NCBI GenBank assembly: GCA_016219175.1
Contig: JACRCD010000068.1
Location: 1-64,000 of the forward strand
Reading direction: 5' to 3'
DNA length: 64,000 nucleotides
From: Deltaproteobacteria bacterium
GTDB lineage: Bacteria > Desulfobacterota > Desulfobulbia > Desulfobulbales > SURF-16
The translations under genes were made by a program, and so were the position numbers. The notes under the pieces are model-generated. The model saw only the letters and a program-made list of their open reading frames with translations, was not told the DNA's origin and did no database searches. Position 1 is the stretch's first letter; each line of letters opens with the position of its first letter. Of this stretch, positions 7,979 to 16,916 are shown piece after piece.

Positions 7979-9775
7979 ATGCTGAAAAAAAATCTTTTCA
8001 ATCTTTGTCGCCGGAGGAACCATCTTTTCCCTCCGGGCTTGATATGGCTGGCCCTGCTGTTTTTTCTGGCCAACAGTTCCTGCTCCGGCAGCACCCAGGC
8101 CACGGGGAGTGTCATGGATTCCGCTATCCTTGCCCCCGAAGCGGCGGACGCATCCGAAGAGCCCGCCGATGCCGCCTGCGCCTACTTTTATTTCCTGTGG
8201 GGCAAGTCCGCGGAATACGAAAACCGTTTTGATGAGGCCCTGGAGGCCTATGAGAAGGCCCTGGTCTGCGACCAGCGGGCCGACTTCGTCAGCCAGCGGC
8301 TGGCCATCCTGCTGGTCAACATGGACAAAAAGGAACAGGCCGTCGTGCAGCTGGAGAAGATGATCGCCCTTGATCCGGCCAATATCCAGAACCGGCTGCT
8401 GCTCGCCAATATTTACCGCTCCATGGACCGGGGCAAGGAGGCGCGGGCGGTTTACGAGGCCATTCTGCGGATTGCCCCGGATGACAAGCAGACCATGCTG
8501 ATGCTTGGCGCCCTGTATGCCCAGGACAGGGATTACCCCCAGGCGCAGAAGATGCTGGAAAGGCTGGTTGAGATCGACGACCAGTCCCATACCGGCTACA
8601 GCTATCTGGCCAAGCTCTACCGGGAGCTTAATTATTACGATAAGTCGGTTGAGGCCTATGAAAAGGCGCTTGCCCTGAGCTGGTCTCCCATGCTAGCCAT
8701 TGAGGCGGCCGACCTCTATGAGTACCGGCAGCTTTACGACAAGGCCATTGGTGTTTACCGGCGGCTGCTTGAGGAAGACGAGTCCAATACCAAGATCCGC
8801 GGCCGTCTGGCCCGTCTCTACCTGCAGCAGGGCAAGGTCGAGGAGGCCCTGACCGAGTTGCGCGAGTTGAAAAATTACACCGAGGAAACAGCGGTGGTCG
8901 ATCTGGCCATCGGCCGGGTGCTGCTTGATGAGAAACGCTACCCCGAAGCCATCGCGCTGTTTACGGAAATGCTCGGACAGAGTGAAAACCGGGATGTGGC
9001 CAGGTCAATGCTGGCCCTTACCTATTACGAGTCAGGGGATTCGGTCAACGCCAGGAAAATCCTGGAGGAAGTCCCTGCCACGAGCAAGGATTATGAGAGT
9101 TCCATTCTCATGCTGTTTCAGATCATGATGGATGAAAAGGACTCCAAACGCGCGCAAACCTTGCTGCGCAATGTCATTGGCGCGGAAGACACCAGGCGTC
9201 CCTCCTTTTATTTTCTTCTCGCCGGTCTGCTGCGGGAGGAGGGGGACCCCGGGGCGGGCAAGGAGGTTTTTGAACAGGCCGTGCTGGTCTATCCCGAAGA
9301 GCCCAAGGTCTGGTTTGAGTATGGGCTCTATCTCGACCATGCCGGCGAGCCGGAGGCGGCGCTGGCCAAGATGGAGCATGTGCTGGTCATCAAGCCGGAT
9401 GACCCATACGCCCTCAACTATGTCGGCTACACCTGGGCGGACAAGAACATCAACCTGGAAAAGGCGCTGGAGTATATCAAACAGGCCGTGGCCTTAAAGC
9501 CCGAGGACGGTTTTGTCCGCGATTCGCTGGGCTGGGTTTATTATAAGATGGGTAATTTCCAGGAGGCGGTCAAGGAATTGGAGGCCGCCGCGGCCATGCA
9601 GCCTGATGATCCGACCATTAACGAGCATCTGGGTGACGCCTGCCAGCGGGCCGGCGAGTTACAGAAGGCCCTCGCCGCCTATGAGAGGGCCCTGGAGCTG
9701 TATAAGGATGATATGAAAAAGGCCCATGTGCTGTCCGAGATTAATGCGCTGCGACCAAAAATCAAACAGGAATAA
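7979..9775 (+). CDS. Exported tetratricopeptide-repeat protein
   Basis: This 598-residue protein has a hydrophobic signal-like N-terminus (IWLALLFFLANSSC). The cysteine could be a weak lipobox, so outer-membrane lipidation is possible. From about residue 55 to the end there are some fifteen TPR units, for example AKLYRELNYYDKSVEAYEKAL and DSLGWVYYKMGNFQEAVKEL. Such proteins serve as scaffolds for envelope assembly. It starts a tight operon: the lipoprotein gene follows after one base, then the radical SAM gene overlaps that by four bases. The TPR-lipoprotein pairing points to outer-membrane biogenesis, which is inference. The start is the ATG at 7979. Confidence 0.88.
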   Translation: MLKKNLFNLCRRRNHLFPPGLIWLALLFFLANSSCSGSTQATGSVMDSAILAPEAADASEEPADAACAYFYFLWGKSAEYENRFDEALEAYEKALVCDQRADFVSQRLAILLVNMDKKEQAVVQLEKMIALDPANIQNRLLLANIYRSMDRGKEARAVYEAILRIAPDDKQTMLMLGALYAQDRDYPQAQKMLERLVEIDDQSHTGYSYLAKLYRELNYYDKSVEAYEKALALSWSPMLAIEAADLYEYRQLYDKAIGVYRRLLEEDESNTKIRGRLARLYLQQGKVEEALTELRELKNYTEETAVVDLAIGRVLLDEKRYPEAIALFTEMLGQSENRDVARSMLALTYYESGDSVNARKILEEVPATSKDYESSILMLFQIMMDEKDSKRAQTLLRNVIGAEDTRRPSFYFLLAGLLREEGDPGAGKEVFEQAVLVYPEEPKVWFEYGLYLDHAGEPEAALAKMEHVLVIKPDDPYALNYVGYTWADKNINLEKALEYIKQAVALKPEDGFVRDSLGWVYYKMGNFQEAVKELEAAAAMQPDDPTINEHLGDACQRAGELQKALAAYERALELYKDDMKKAHVLSEINALRPKIKQE

Positions 9776-9776
9776 T

Positions 9777-10568
9777 ATGGTTCGCTGTCTGTCTCTTGCC
9801 TGTTGTCTCGGCCTGTTTTTTCTGTCCGGCTGTGCCGGCCTGCCCAAGACCGCCCGGATATCCGATAGTGAAAAGAGCGCTTTAACCGACCGCTTTGTGG
9901 AGGTAATCAGCAGACAGCGGAACTGTCATTGCTGCATCGACGCCCAGGCCACCGTCGCTTTTTCTTCCCTCTGGCGGAAAGGCACGCTCAATGGTTTTCT
10001 GCAGGCCATGTCTCCTTCCTACCTGAAATTTGTCGGCATCAATCCGCTCGGGCAAACCATGGTGGTCTTTGTGACCGACGGCGCCTCGTTCCGCTATGTG
10101 TCCGTGCTTACCGCCACCGAGTTCGAAGGCCCGGTGGACGGAACGACCTACGCGAAATACGCGCCGGAGGGTTTTTTGCCGGAGCATGGCTTTTATTGGC
10201 TTATCGGCCGTCTTTATCCCGGGAAAATACAGATACTCGATGTGACACGGGACGAGGATGGTGGAGGTTACTGGTTTGAAATCAGCTACGGCAACGGCAC
10301 AAAAAGCCTGGTTCTTTTTGCGGAGGAGAGCGGCGTGTTTCTCCGTCATATCGTCTTAAACGAAGAGGAAGAAAAGATCTTCAATGTCAGTTATGATGAC
10401 TACAGCGAGGGGTCATGCCCCTTGCCCGGCAAGGTCACCGTGGCCTCGCTCATCCATGACAGCACCATGGAGCTGCGTCTGGCCGACTGGCTGCCCGAGC
10501 CAGCCATTACCGTGGATGATTTCAGCTATGATGTGCCCGCCGCTTACAAGAGAGTGGTCGTCAAGTGA
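9777..10568 (+). CDS. Outer-membrane lipoprotein, LolB-like candidate
   Basis: The 263-residue product has a classical lipoprotein signal: MVRCLSLACC, a hydrophobic stretch, then the lipobox LSGC at about residues 16-19. The mature part is beta-rich with FLQAMSPSYLKFVGINPLGQ. That resembles the early half of LolB/LppX-fold or DUF4292 proteins, which carry lipids or lipoproteins in a hydrophobic barrel. I chose the ATG at 9777, one base after the TPR gene stop, because the signal peptide begins there. The frame is open upstream, but only over TPR-coding sequence. The stop codon overlaps the GTG start of the next gene (GTGA), which shows translational coupling. Confidence 0.78.
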   Translation: MVRCLSLACCLGLFFLSGCAGLPKTARISDSEKSALTDRFVEVISRQRNCHCCIDAQATVAFSSLWRKGTLNGFLQAMSPSYLKFVGINPLGQTMVVFVTDGASFRYVSVLTATEFEGPVDGTTYAKYAPEGFLPEHGFYWLIGRLYPGKIQILDVTRDEDGGGYWFEISYGNGTKSLVLFAEESGVFLRHIVLNEEEEKIFNVSYDDYSEGSCPLPGKVTVASLIHDSTMELRLADWLPEPAITVDDFSYDVPAAYKRVVVK

Positions 10569-13072
10569 ATCCTGATCATTTTCTGCCCCTGGTCCGTAAA
10601 CCGGGGCGTTACAGCGGCAACGAATTCAATGTCATCAGCAAGGAATGGGACAGCGTTGCTCTGCGCGTTGTCCTCTCCTTTCCCGATCTCTATGAAATCG
10701 GCATGTCCCATCAGGGACTGCAGATTCTCTATCACCTGTTAAACAGCAGGGCTGATATCCTGGCCGAACGGGTCTATGCCCCGGATACGGATCTGGAAAA
10801 ACTGCTTGAGCAAACGGCTACCCCGCTCTTTGCCCTGGAATCGAGAAAGCCGGTGGCGCAGTTTGATATGCTGGCCATCACCCTGCCCTATGAGCTCTGT
10901 TACACCAACATTCTGACCATTCTGGCCCGCGGCGGTCTGCCTTTTTACAGCGCGGAGCGCGATGAAAGCCATCCCGTGGTTTTCGGCGGCGGCCCCTGCG
11001 CCTTTCATGCCGAGCCGGTTGCCGATTTTTTTGACGCCATCCTGCTTGGCGACGGCGAAGAGGCCATCTTCGACATCGCCGATGTGCTCATTGAGGCCAA
11101 ACGCGGCGGCTGGTCCAGAAAAGAGCTTTTGCACCGGCTGGCCGGGATCGAGGGCGTTTATGTGCCCTCCTTTTTTGAGCCCCGCTATGGGGAGGATGGC
11201 GCTTTTGCCGGCATGATCCCTTTAAAGAAGGGCTACGGGACCGTCAAGCGCCGCATCCTGCCCGATCTGGCCAGCGGAAATTTCCCCGCGCCCCTGGTGC
11301 CCCTGTTTAAGATTGTCCATGACCGGCTGGGTATTGAAATCGCCAGGGGGTGCACCAGGGGGTGCCGTTTCTGTCAGGCCGGGGTTATCTACCGGCCGGT
11401 GCGCGAGCGGAGCCCCGAGGAGATCATGCAGGCCGCCCGGGAAGGCATCCGCGCCACCGGCTTTGAGGAGCTGGCCCTGCTGTCGCTGAGCAGCGGCGAT
11501 TACTCCTGTCTTACCCCGCTGTTGGCCGAGCTGATGGATACCTTCGTGCCGGCCAAGGTTTCCGTGTCCATGCCCTCCATGCGGGTCGGCACCCTGACCG
11601 GAGAGATCATGGCCCAGATCAAGAGGGTGCGCAAAACCGGCTTTACCGTGGCCCCGGAGGCCGGCACCGACCGGCTGCGGCGCGTGATCAACAAGGGCAT
11701 CACCGAAGAGGACCTGCTCGCCACCTGCCAGGGGGCCTTTGCCCTGGGCTGGAAGCTGATCAAGTTTTATTTCATGTTCGGGCTGCCCACGGAAACCGAG
11801 GAGGATCTGGCCGCCATTCCCGGGCTGGCCGCCAGGGCACTGGCCCAGTGTCCGGGCAAAAGGGTCAATATCACGGTCAGCGCCGCAACCTTCGTGCCCA
11901 AGCCCCATACCCCGTTCCAGTGGGAGCCGCAGCTCACCATTGAGGAAGGGTTCGCCCGCATTGATTTTCTGCGCAGGAATATGCGTGACAAACGAATCCA
12001 GCTGCGCTGGGGCGATCCCCGGCAGAGTTTTCTGGAAGGCATCATGTCCCGGGGCGACCGGAGGCTGTCGCGGCTGATCGTGGCCGCCTGGAACAACGGG
12101 GCGCGCCTTGACGCCTGGACCGATCATCTCAACATTGACCTGTGGCGCCAGGCCGCGGCCACTCTCGGCCTTGATCTGCATTATTATCTGCGGCGCAGGG
12201 GTTTTGACGAGCCCCTGCCCTGGAGTCATCTCGACGTGGGGCTTGACCCCGGATTTTTCAGACAGGAGCTTGACAAAGGGCTGGCCGAGGGCTACACCCC
12301 CGACTGCCGTTATCATGGCTGCCAGCAATGCGGGCTCTGCGATTTCAAAAAGATACGGCCGGTGGTGGCCGGCAAGCCGGAAAACAGACCGCTCCGGGCG
12401 GAAGAAACCCTCCCCGCCGGGCCGGAGGCGGCCAAAGCCACCCATCATTTCTACCGGGCCGATTACCAGCGCATCGAGCGGGCGCGATTTATCAGCCATC
12501 TTGAGCTGCTGCAGCTTTTTTTCCGCGCCTTCCAGAGGGCTGGTCTGCCGCTGAATTTTTCGCAAGGGTTCAATCCCAGCCCCAAGGTTTCCTTCAGTCC
12601 GGCCCTGCCGCTGGGCACGGAGAGTCTGGCGGAATATCTTTTCCTTGATCTGGCCGAGCCTCTGGCCGATCCGGCGGAGTGGCTGGGCAGATTAAACAAA
12701 CAGCTGCCCGGCGGACTGCGCGTCACGGGCATCGAACCTTGTCAGGAAAAGAAAATCCCGGAAAAGGTGGAAACCATTTACCTCATCGATATTGATGCCG
12801 CCATGGACCAGGAGAAGGTTGACGATTTCCTGGCCGGCACAAGTTACTCTATCAGAGTGAGCAGGAAGAAAAAGGACAGGGAACTTGACGTGCGGCCTCA
12901 GGTTACCTCTCTTGCCCTGGTTGAAAAAAACAGGATAAGATTAGGCGTGCTAAACGAAATCTGCACGCCGGGACTCAAACCCCTGGAGATCGTCTCCGCC
13001 ATCTTTTCCTTCACGGATAAAGAAAGACAGCAGGCGCGCGTGCTAAAAACAGAAGAAAGAGTAATCAGATGA
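10565..13072 (+). CDS. Radical SAM protein (TIGR03960-like) fused to DUF2344 domain
   Basis: This 835-residue protein joins two units that are separate adjacent genes in many bacteria. The N-terminal part (about 40-230) resembles a B12-binding-type Rossmann domain (VVLSFPDLYEIGMSHQG). A radical SAM core follows with the cluster-binding motif CTRGCRFC (C263, C267, C270), then FTVAPEAGTDRLR. The C-terminal 200 residues are the TIGR03936/DUF2344 domain (ERARFISHLELLQLFFRAFQ). The family commonly sits next to RNase E/G and ribosomal genes rplU/rpmA, and a role in RNA or ribosome modification is suspected but not established. It starts with GTG inside the stop of the lipoprotein gene. RNase G follows 51 bp downstream. 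Confidence 0.92.
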   Translation: MNPDHFLPLVRKPGRYSGNEFNVISKEWDSVALRVVLSFPDLYEIGMSHQGLQILYHLLNSRADILAERVYAPDTDLEKLLEQTATPLFALESRKPVAQFDMLAITLPYELCYTNILTILARGGLPFYSAERDESHPVVFGGGPCAFHAEPVADFFDAILLGDGEEAIFDIADVLIEAKRGGWSRKELLHRLAGIEGVYVPSFFEPRYGEDGAFAGMIPLKKGYGTVKRRILPDLASGNFPAPLVPLFKIVHDRLGIEIARGCTRGCRFCQAGVIYRPVRERSPEEIMQAAREGIRATGFEELALLSLSSGDYSCLTPLLAELMDTFVPAKVSVSMPSMRVGTLTGEIMAQIKRVRKTGFTVAPEAGTDRLRRVINKGITEEDLLATCQGAFALGWKLIKFYFMFGLPTETEEDLAAIPGLAARALAQCPGKRVNITVSAATFVPKPHTPFQWEPQLTIEEGFARIDFLRRNMRDKRIQLRWGDPRQSFLEGIMSRGDRRLSRLIVAAWNNGARLDAWTDHLNIDLWRQAAATLGLDLHYYLRRRGFDEPLPWSHLDVGLDPGFFRQELDKGLAEGYTPDCRYHGCQQCGLCDFKKIRPVVAGKPENRPLRAEETLPAGPEAAKATHHFYRADYQRIERARFISHLELLQLFFRAFQRAGLPLNFSQGFNPSPKVSFSPALPLGTESLAEYLFLDLAEPLADPAEWLGRLNKQLPGGLRVTGIEPCQEKKIPEKVETIYLIDIDAAMDQEKVDDFLAGTSYSIRVSRKKKDRELDVRPQVTSLALVEKNRIRLGVLNEICTPGLKPLEIVSAIFSFTDKERQQARVLKTEERVIR

Positions 13073-13123
13073 TGGCGTCGCCATCTTGGTGTTTTCCTCG
13101 ACTTTTTACGGGTTTATCAGATA

Positions 13124-14656
13124 ATGGCAACGGATTTAATTATTAATGCAACCTCGTTTGAGATTCGCATTGCTCTCATTGAGCACGGCAATCTCGTGGA
13201 ATTTTATTTGGAGCGGCCAACCGAAAAAGGGCTGGTCGGCAATATTTACAAGGGCAAGGTGGTCAGGGTCCTGCCCGGCATGCAGGCGGCTTTCGTCGAT
13301 ATCGGGCTCGAACGCACGGGCTTTCTCTATGTGGATGATATCCATGTCAACCGGGCCGATTTTGAAAAACGCTACCAGAATCCCGAGGATGATGACTGTC
13401 TGTGCAATGAGGCCCCCGAGTCCTTGAGCAACAGGATTCCCGGCAAGAGCATCAGCGACCTGCTGGTCGAGGGCCAGGAGCTGCTGGTGCAGATCTGCAA
13501 GGAGCCCATGGGCACCAAGGGGGCCAGGCTGACCGGCCACATCACTCTGCCATGCCGGAACCTGGTCTTCATGCCCATGACCGATCACATCGGGGTGTCG
13601 CGCAAGATCGAGGACGAAGAGATCCGGGAAAAACTCCGCCAGGCTATTGAAAAGCTGCGGCCGGCCGGCACGGGATTCATCGTCAGGACCGTGGCCGAGG
13701 GGGCGACCAGCGAGGAGCTTGAGGCGGACATGGAGTTTCTGCTCCATCTGTGGAGCGAGATCCTGGACAGGGAGGGCAAGGCGCCCTGCATGACCCTGGT
13801 CTACGAGGATCTGGACATCATCCTGCGGGTGGTGCGGGATATCTTTTCACCCACCGTTGACCGGGTTGTCGTGGATGATAAAAAGACCTATCAGCGGGTC
13901 GTTAATTTCGTCGAGACCTTTGTGCCCCATCTGCGTCCCAAGGTGCACTTTTACGACAGCAAGGCCCCGATATTCACGGCCTACGGGGTGGAGATGGACA
14001 TCAACCGGGCTTTGGCCCGCAAGATCTGGCTGCGCTGCGGAGGCTATATCATCATCGAGTCCACCGAGGCGCTCACCGTCATTGATGTCAACACCGGCCG
14101 TTACGTGGGCAAGACGGATCTGGAAGAGACGATCTTCAAGACCAACATGGAGGCGGTCAAGGAGATCGCCTACCAGCTGCGGCTGCGCAACATAGGCGGC
14201 ATCATCATCATCGATTTCATCGACATGGAAAGCGAGGAGCACCGGGAAGAGGTTTTCCGGGTGCTGCACGACGCCGTCAAGAAAGACAAAAGCCGCATCA
14301 ATATCCTCAAATTTTCGGAATTCGGGCTTATCCAGCTCACCCGCAAGCGCAACCGGGAAGATCTGACCAAAACGATGTGCGAGCCATGCCCGTGCTGCAA
14401 TGGGGCGGGACGGCTCAAGTCGGCCCGCACCATCACCTATGAGATCTTCCGCAATATCGCGAGAGACGCGGAAAAGGCCAACGCCACCACCGTCACCGTC
14501 AATGTCCACCCCAAGGTGGCGGCCATGATGCTGAAAGATGAGGCGGTCACCATTAAAAACCTGGAAGATGAAATCAAGATGACCCTGGCGGTTTTCCCCA
14601 ACCGGGAGCTGCACATGGAAAAATACGAGATCAGCTGGGACCGGGGCAAGGGCTGA
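13124..14656 (+). CDS. rng: Ribonuclease G/E family endoribonuclease
   Basis: This 510-residue enzyme cuts single-stranded A/U-rich RNA and matures 16S rRNA 5' ends. It opens with the family's typical strand (DLIINATSFEIRIALIEHG) and an S1-like RNA-binding region (about 40-125). The catalytic DNase I-like region keeps the magnesium-binding aspartates in VIDVNTGRYVG and IIIIDFIDME. The zinc-link cysteines appear in CEPCPCC from residue 419. The length matches RNase G rather than the longer RNase E, whose C-terminal degradosome scaffold is absent. It is last in the forward operon and is followed at once by a terminator hairpin. Confidence 0.95.
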   Translation: MATDLIINATSFEIRIALIEHGNLVEFYLERPTEKGLVGNIYKGKVVRVLPGMQAAFVDIGLERTGFLYVDDIHVNRADFEKRYQNPEDDDCLCNEAPESLSNRIPGKSISDLLVEGQELLVQICKEPMGTKGARLTGHITLPCRNLVFMPMTDHIGVSRKIEDEEIREKLRQAIEKLRPAGTGFIVRTVAEGATSEELEADMEFLLHLWSEILDREGKAPCMTLVYEDLDIILRVVRDIFSPTVDRVVVDDKKTYQRVVNFVETFVPHLRPKVHFYDSKAPIFTAYGVEMDINRALARKIWLRCGGYIIIESTEALTVIDVNTGRYVGKTDLEETIFKTNMEAVKEIAYQLRLRNIGGIIIIDFIDMESEEHREEVFRVLHDAVKKDKSRINILKFSEFGLIQLTRKRNREDLTKTMCEPCPCCNGAGRLKSARTITYEIFRNIARDAEKANATTVTVNVHPKVAAMMLKDEAVTIKNLEDEIKMTLAVFPNRELHMEKYEISWDRGKG

Positions 14657-14687
14657 GAGGGCGGGCTCCGCCCTCCCGCCTATTTTG
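14657..14687. terminator. Hairpin terminator between convergent genes
   Basis: A perfect 8-bp stem GAGGGCGG/CCGCCCTC with a 3-nt loop begins right after the rng stop. It is followed by CCGCCTATTTT. The reverse cyclase gene ends at 14680, so the hairpin probably stops forward transcripts and may also act on reverse ones. Confidence 0.75.
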
Positions 14688-16914
14688 TGGTAAAGATGAA
14701 GACCCCGTCCCAATCCGGCGGCGGCGGAGAGTGCAGGAAAACATCGATCCTCTCCAGATAAAGGCGGTAGAGCTTGCGGCCGTTTTTCTCGTCCAGGGCC
14801 TGCATGATCCGCTGGGCCAAAGCAAAATCCCGCTGCTGATAGGCCGTTATCGCCTTCTGAAAATCCGTCACCTCCCGCAGCAGCTCAGCCTCGGGTTCCC
14901 CTTCGCTGAGCGGTTCAAAGATGTTCACCGGCTGTTTCTTCCCCTTGACCCGCACCCGGTCGATGAAGCGGCAGCAAAATCCCGGCCCGGCCCCATCCCT
15001 GGTTGCTTCGCTGATCAGGATGCGGCAGCCGTAGACCTTGGTCAGTCCCTCCAGCCGGGAGGCCAGGTTGACGTTGTCGCCGATGACCGTGTAATCAAAA
15101 CGCTGGCTGCTGCCGAAATTGCCCACATTCATGTCGCCGGTGTTCAGCCCGATGCCGATCTCGATTTTCCCCGTCTGCTCCAGTTGCAGTTCCGCCTGCA
15201 GGGCATCCAGCCGTTTGACCGAGGCCAGCGCGCCCCGCACCGCCCTGGCCGCGTGTTCGTGGTCCGTGAGCGGCGCGCCCCAGATGGCCATGATGGCATC
15301 GCCGATGTATTTGTCCACCGTGCCGCCATGGGCGAGCACCACCGTGCTCATGGCCGTGAGATAGCGGTTCATGAAGCTGCCCAGCCGCTCCGGCGCCATC
15401 TTCTCGGAAATTGACGTAAAATCGCGGATATCGCTGAAAAACACCGTCAGGTTTCTCACCTGGCCGGACAGGGCGAGGTTGGCCGGATTCCTGATGATTT
15501 CACTTACCACCTCAGGGGAGACATAATGGCCGAAGGCGTGGCGCAGAAAACGTTTCTCCCGGCCGGCAAAGAAGTAATTGCTCAGGGTCACCGCCAGAAA
15601 AACCGTGATAATGGCCAGCAGCGGATAGGTGATGCCGATGATCCGGTTGTTCAGAAAGAAAAGGTAGGAGCCGCCCGCGGTGGCCGCAAGGCACAGCAGG
15701 CCGCCCAGGGCCCCGGCCAGGGGCGGGGCATGGGCCAGCAGCGCGCTGAGCAGGAGGCCGCTAGCCGCGACCAGCGCATAGGTCATGCCGATTTCCGTGT
15801 AGAGATCGTGGGTCAGCGGATCGCCGGCCAGGATGTTGTCAATGACGGTGGCCTGGATTTCCACCCCCGGGAAGATGTTGGAGAAGGGAGTGGCCCGCAG
15901 GTCCAGCAGGCCGGCGGCCGAGGTGCCGAGGAGCACGTATTTGTCCTTGAGTCTGTCGAGCCCCTGGCCGGCGAGGATCTCCCCGGCCGGGACATAGGCA
16001 AAACTCTTCACCGGTCCCCGGTAGTTGACGGTGATCTGGCCCTGGTCATCCGTCGGGATGAATCTCTCGCCCAGGCTGACTCCCAGCACCCCTCTTGGGG
16101 AAGTCTCAAGCTGTTGGGAGAGGTGGATGGTCGCCTCCTGCTCGCCCAGGCCGATGCGGACGGTCTCCAGGGCCAGGGAGGGGTAGGGCGCCCCGTTTAA
16201 GGCCATGAAAAGAGGGACCTTGCGGATGGTGCCGGACGGGTCGGGAAAGGCATTGAAAAAACCCTCGCTTTCTCCCTGGGACACCTCTTCGATATTGACG
16301 ATGGTGTTGCTGGCCTGGATAAAATTGATCGAGGAGAGCTCTGTGCCCGGCGGATCAAACCGGATGATGCAGGAAGGGAAGGGGGTCTTGGCTGCAAGGT
16401 TGTGCTGCCGGGCCGTGAGAAAGACGTAGCCCAGGACGCTGGGCATGGAGCCCAGGGTCTCGCCCAGAATCAGGTCGTGATCGAGGGCGGGATTGGCGCG
16501 AAGCCCGGTTCTTTCTTCCTCGCCAACAGGGGTGTCCAGCAGATCGATAATGTTGTCCAGATGGTTTTTCGGGGAGGTCCGGTCCGGCTCGGCGAAGATG
16601 AGATCAAAGCCGATGACTCGGGCGCCGGCCTCATGGATCCGCGCGACAAGCGCGGCGACGGTGTTTCTGGGCCATGGCCATTGCCCGATGGCGGCCAGAC
16701 TCGCATCGTCAATATCAACCACCACCACCGCGGGGCTTGCCGGGGCGCTTCCCCGGAGGTTGAACATGACATCGGTCAGGCGGTTGTCAATGGCGGTAAG
16801 CAGCCGCGGCCTGTTGCCGCCGAACAGGGCAAAGAGGCACAGGGCCGCGGTCACGACCAGGCAGCCGATTTTAAAAGGTGACGGCTTGAGATGGGATCGT
16901 ATTGGCTTTGCCAA
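14680..16914 (-). CDS. CHASE2-domain class III adenylate/guanylate cyclase
   Basis: The 744-residue membrane protein senses an extracytoplasmic signal with a CHASE2 domain and makes a cyclic nucleotide. A first membrane helix (about 17-36) is followed by CHASE2 (about 40-345; DVMFNLRG, VVVVDIDDASL). Three more helices come next (about 368-450). The class III cyclase domain (about 490-670) shows FFSDIRDFTSISEKM, the metal-binding GGTVDKYIGDAIMAIWGAP and NLASRLEGL. The aspartates for two metal ions are present. Its start lies 2 bp after the FecR gene, so the two are co-transcribed. The CHASE2-cyclase/FecR pairing is common and suggests that FecR-like envelope signals feed the cyclase. Confidence 0.93.
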   Translation of the reverse strand: MAKPIRSHLKPSPFKIGCLVVTAALCLFALFGGNRPRLLTAIDNRLTDVMFNLRGSAPASPAVVVVDIDDASLAAIGQWPWPRNTVAALVARIHEAGARVIGFDLIFAEPDRTSPKNHLDNIIDLLDTPVGEEERTGLRANPALDHDLILGETLGSMPSVLGYVFLTARQHNLAAKTPFPSCIIRFDPPGTELSSINFIQASNTIVNIEEVSQGESEGFFNAFPDPSGTIRKVPLFMALNGAPYPSLALETVRIGLGEQEATIHLSQQLETSPRGVLGVSLGERFIPTDDQGQITVNYRGPVKSFAYVPAGEILAGQGLDRLKDKYVLLGTSAAGLLDLRATPFSNIFPGVEIQATVIDNILAGDPLTHDLYTEIGMTYALVAASGLLLSALLAHAPPLAGALGGLLCLAATAGGSYLFFLNNRIIGITYPLLAIITVFLAVTLSNYFFAGREKRFLRHAFGHYVSPEVVSEIIRNPANLALSGQVRNLTVFFSDIRDFTSISEKMAPERLGSFMNRYLTAMSTVVLAHGGTVDKYIGDAIMAIWGAPLTDHEHAARAVRGALASVKRLDALQAELQLEQTGKIEIGIGLNTGDMNVGNFGSSQRFDYTVIGDNVNLASRLEGLTKVYGCRILISEATRDGAGPGFCCRFIDRVRVKGKKQPVNIFEPLSEGEPEAELLREVTDFQKAITAYQQRDFALAQRIMQALDEKNGRKLYRLYLERIDVFLHSPPPPDWDGVFIFTTK

Positions 16915-16916
16915 GG

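Noticed and set aside
11222-12565. Long reverse frame of 447 residues inside the radical SAM gene
   Set aside because: It is the antisense shadow of a well-supported GC-rich gene and has no family pattern.
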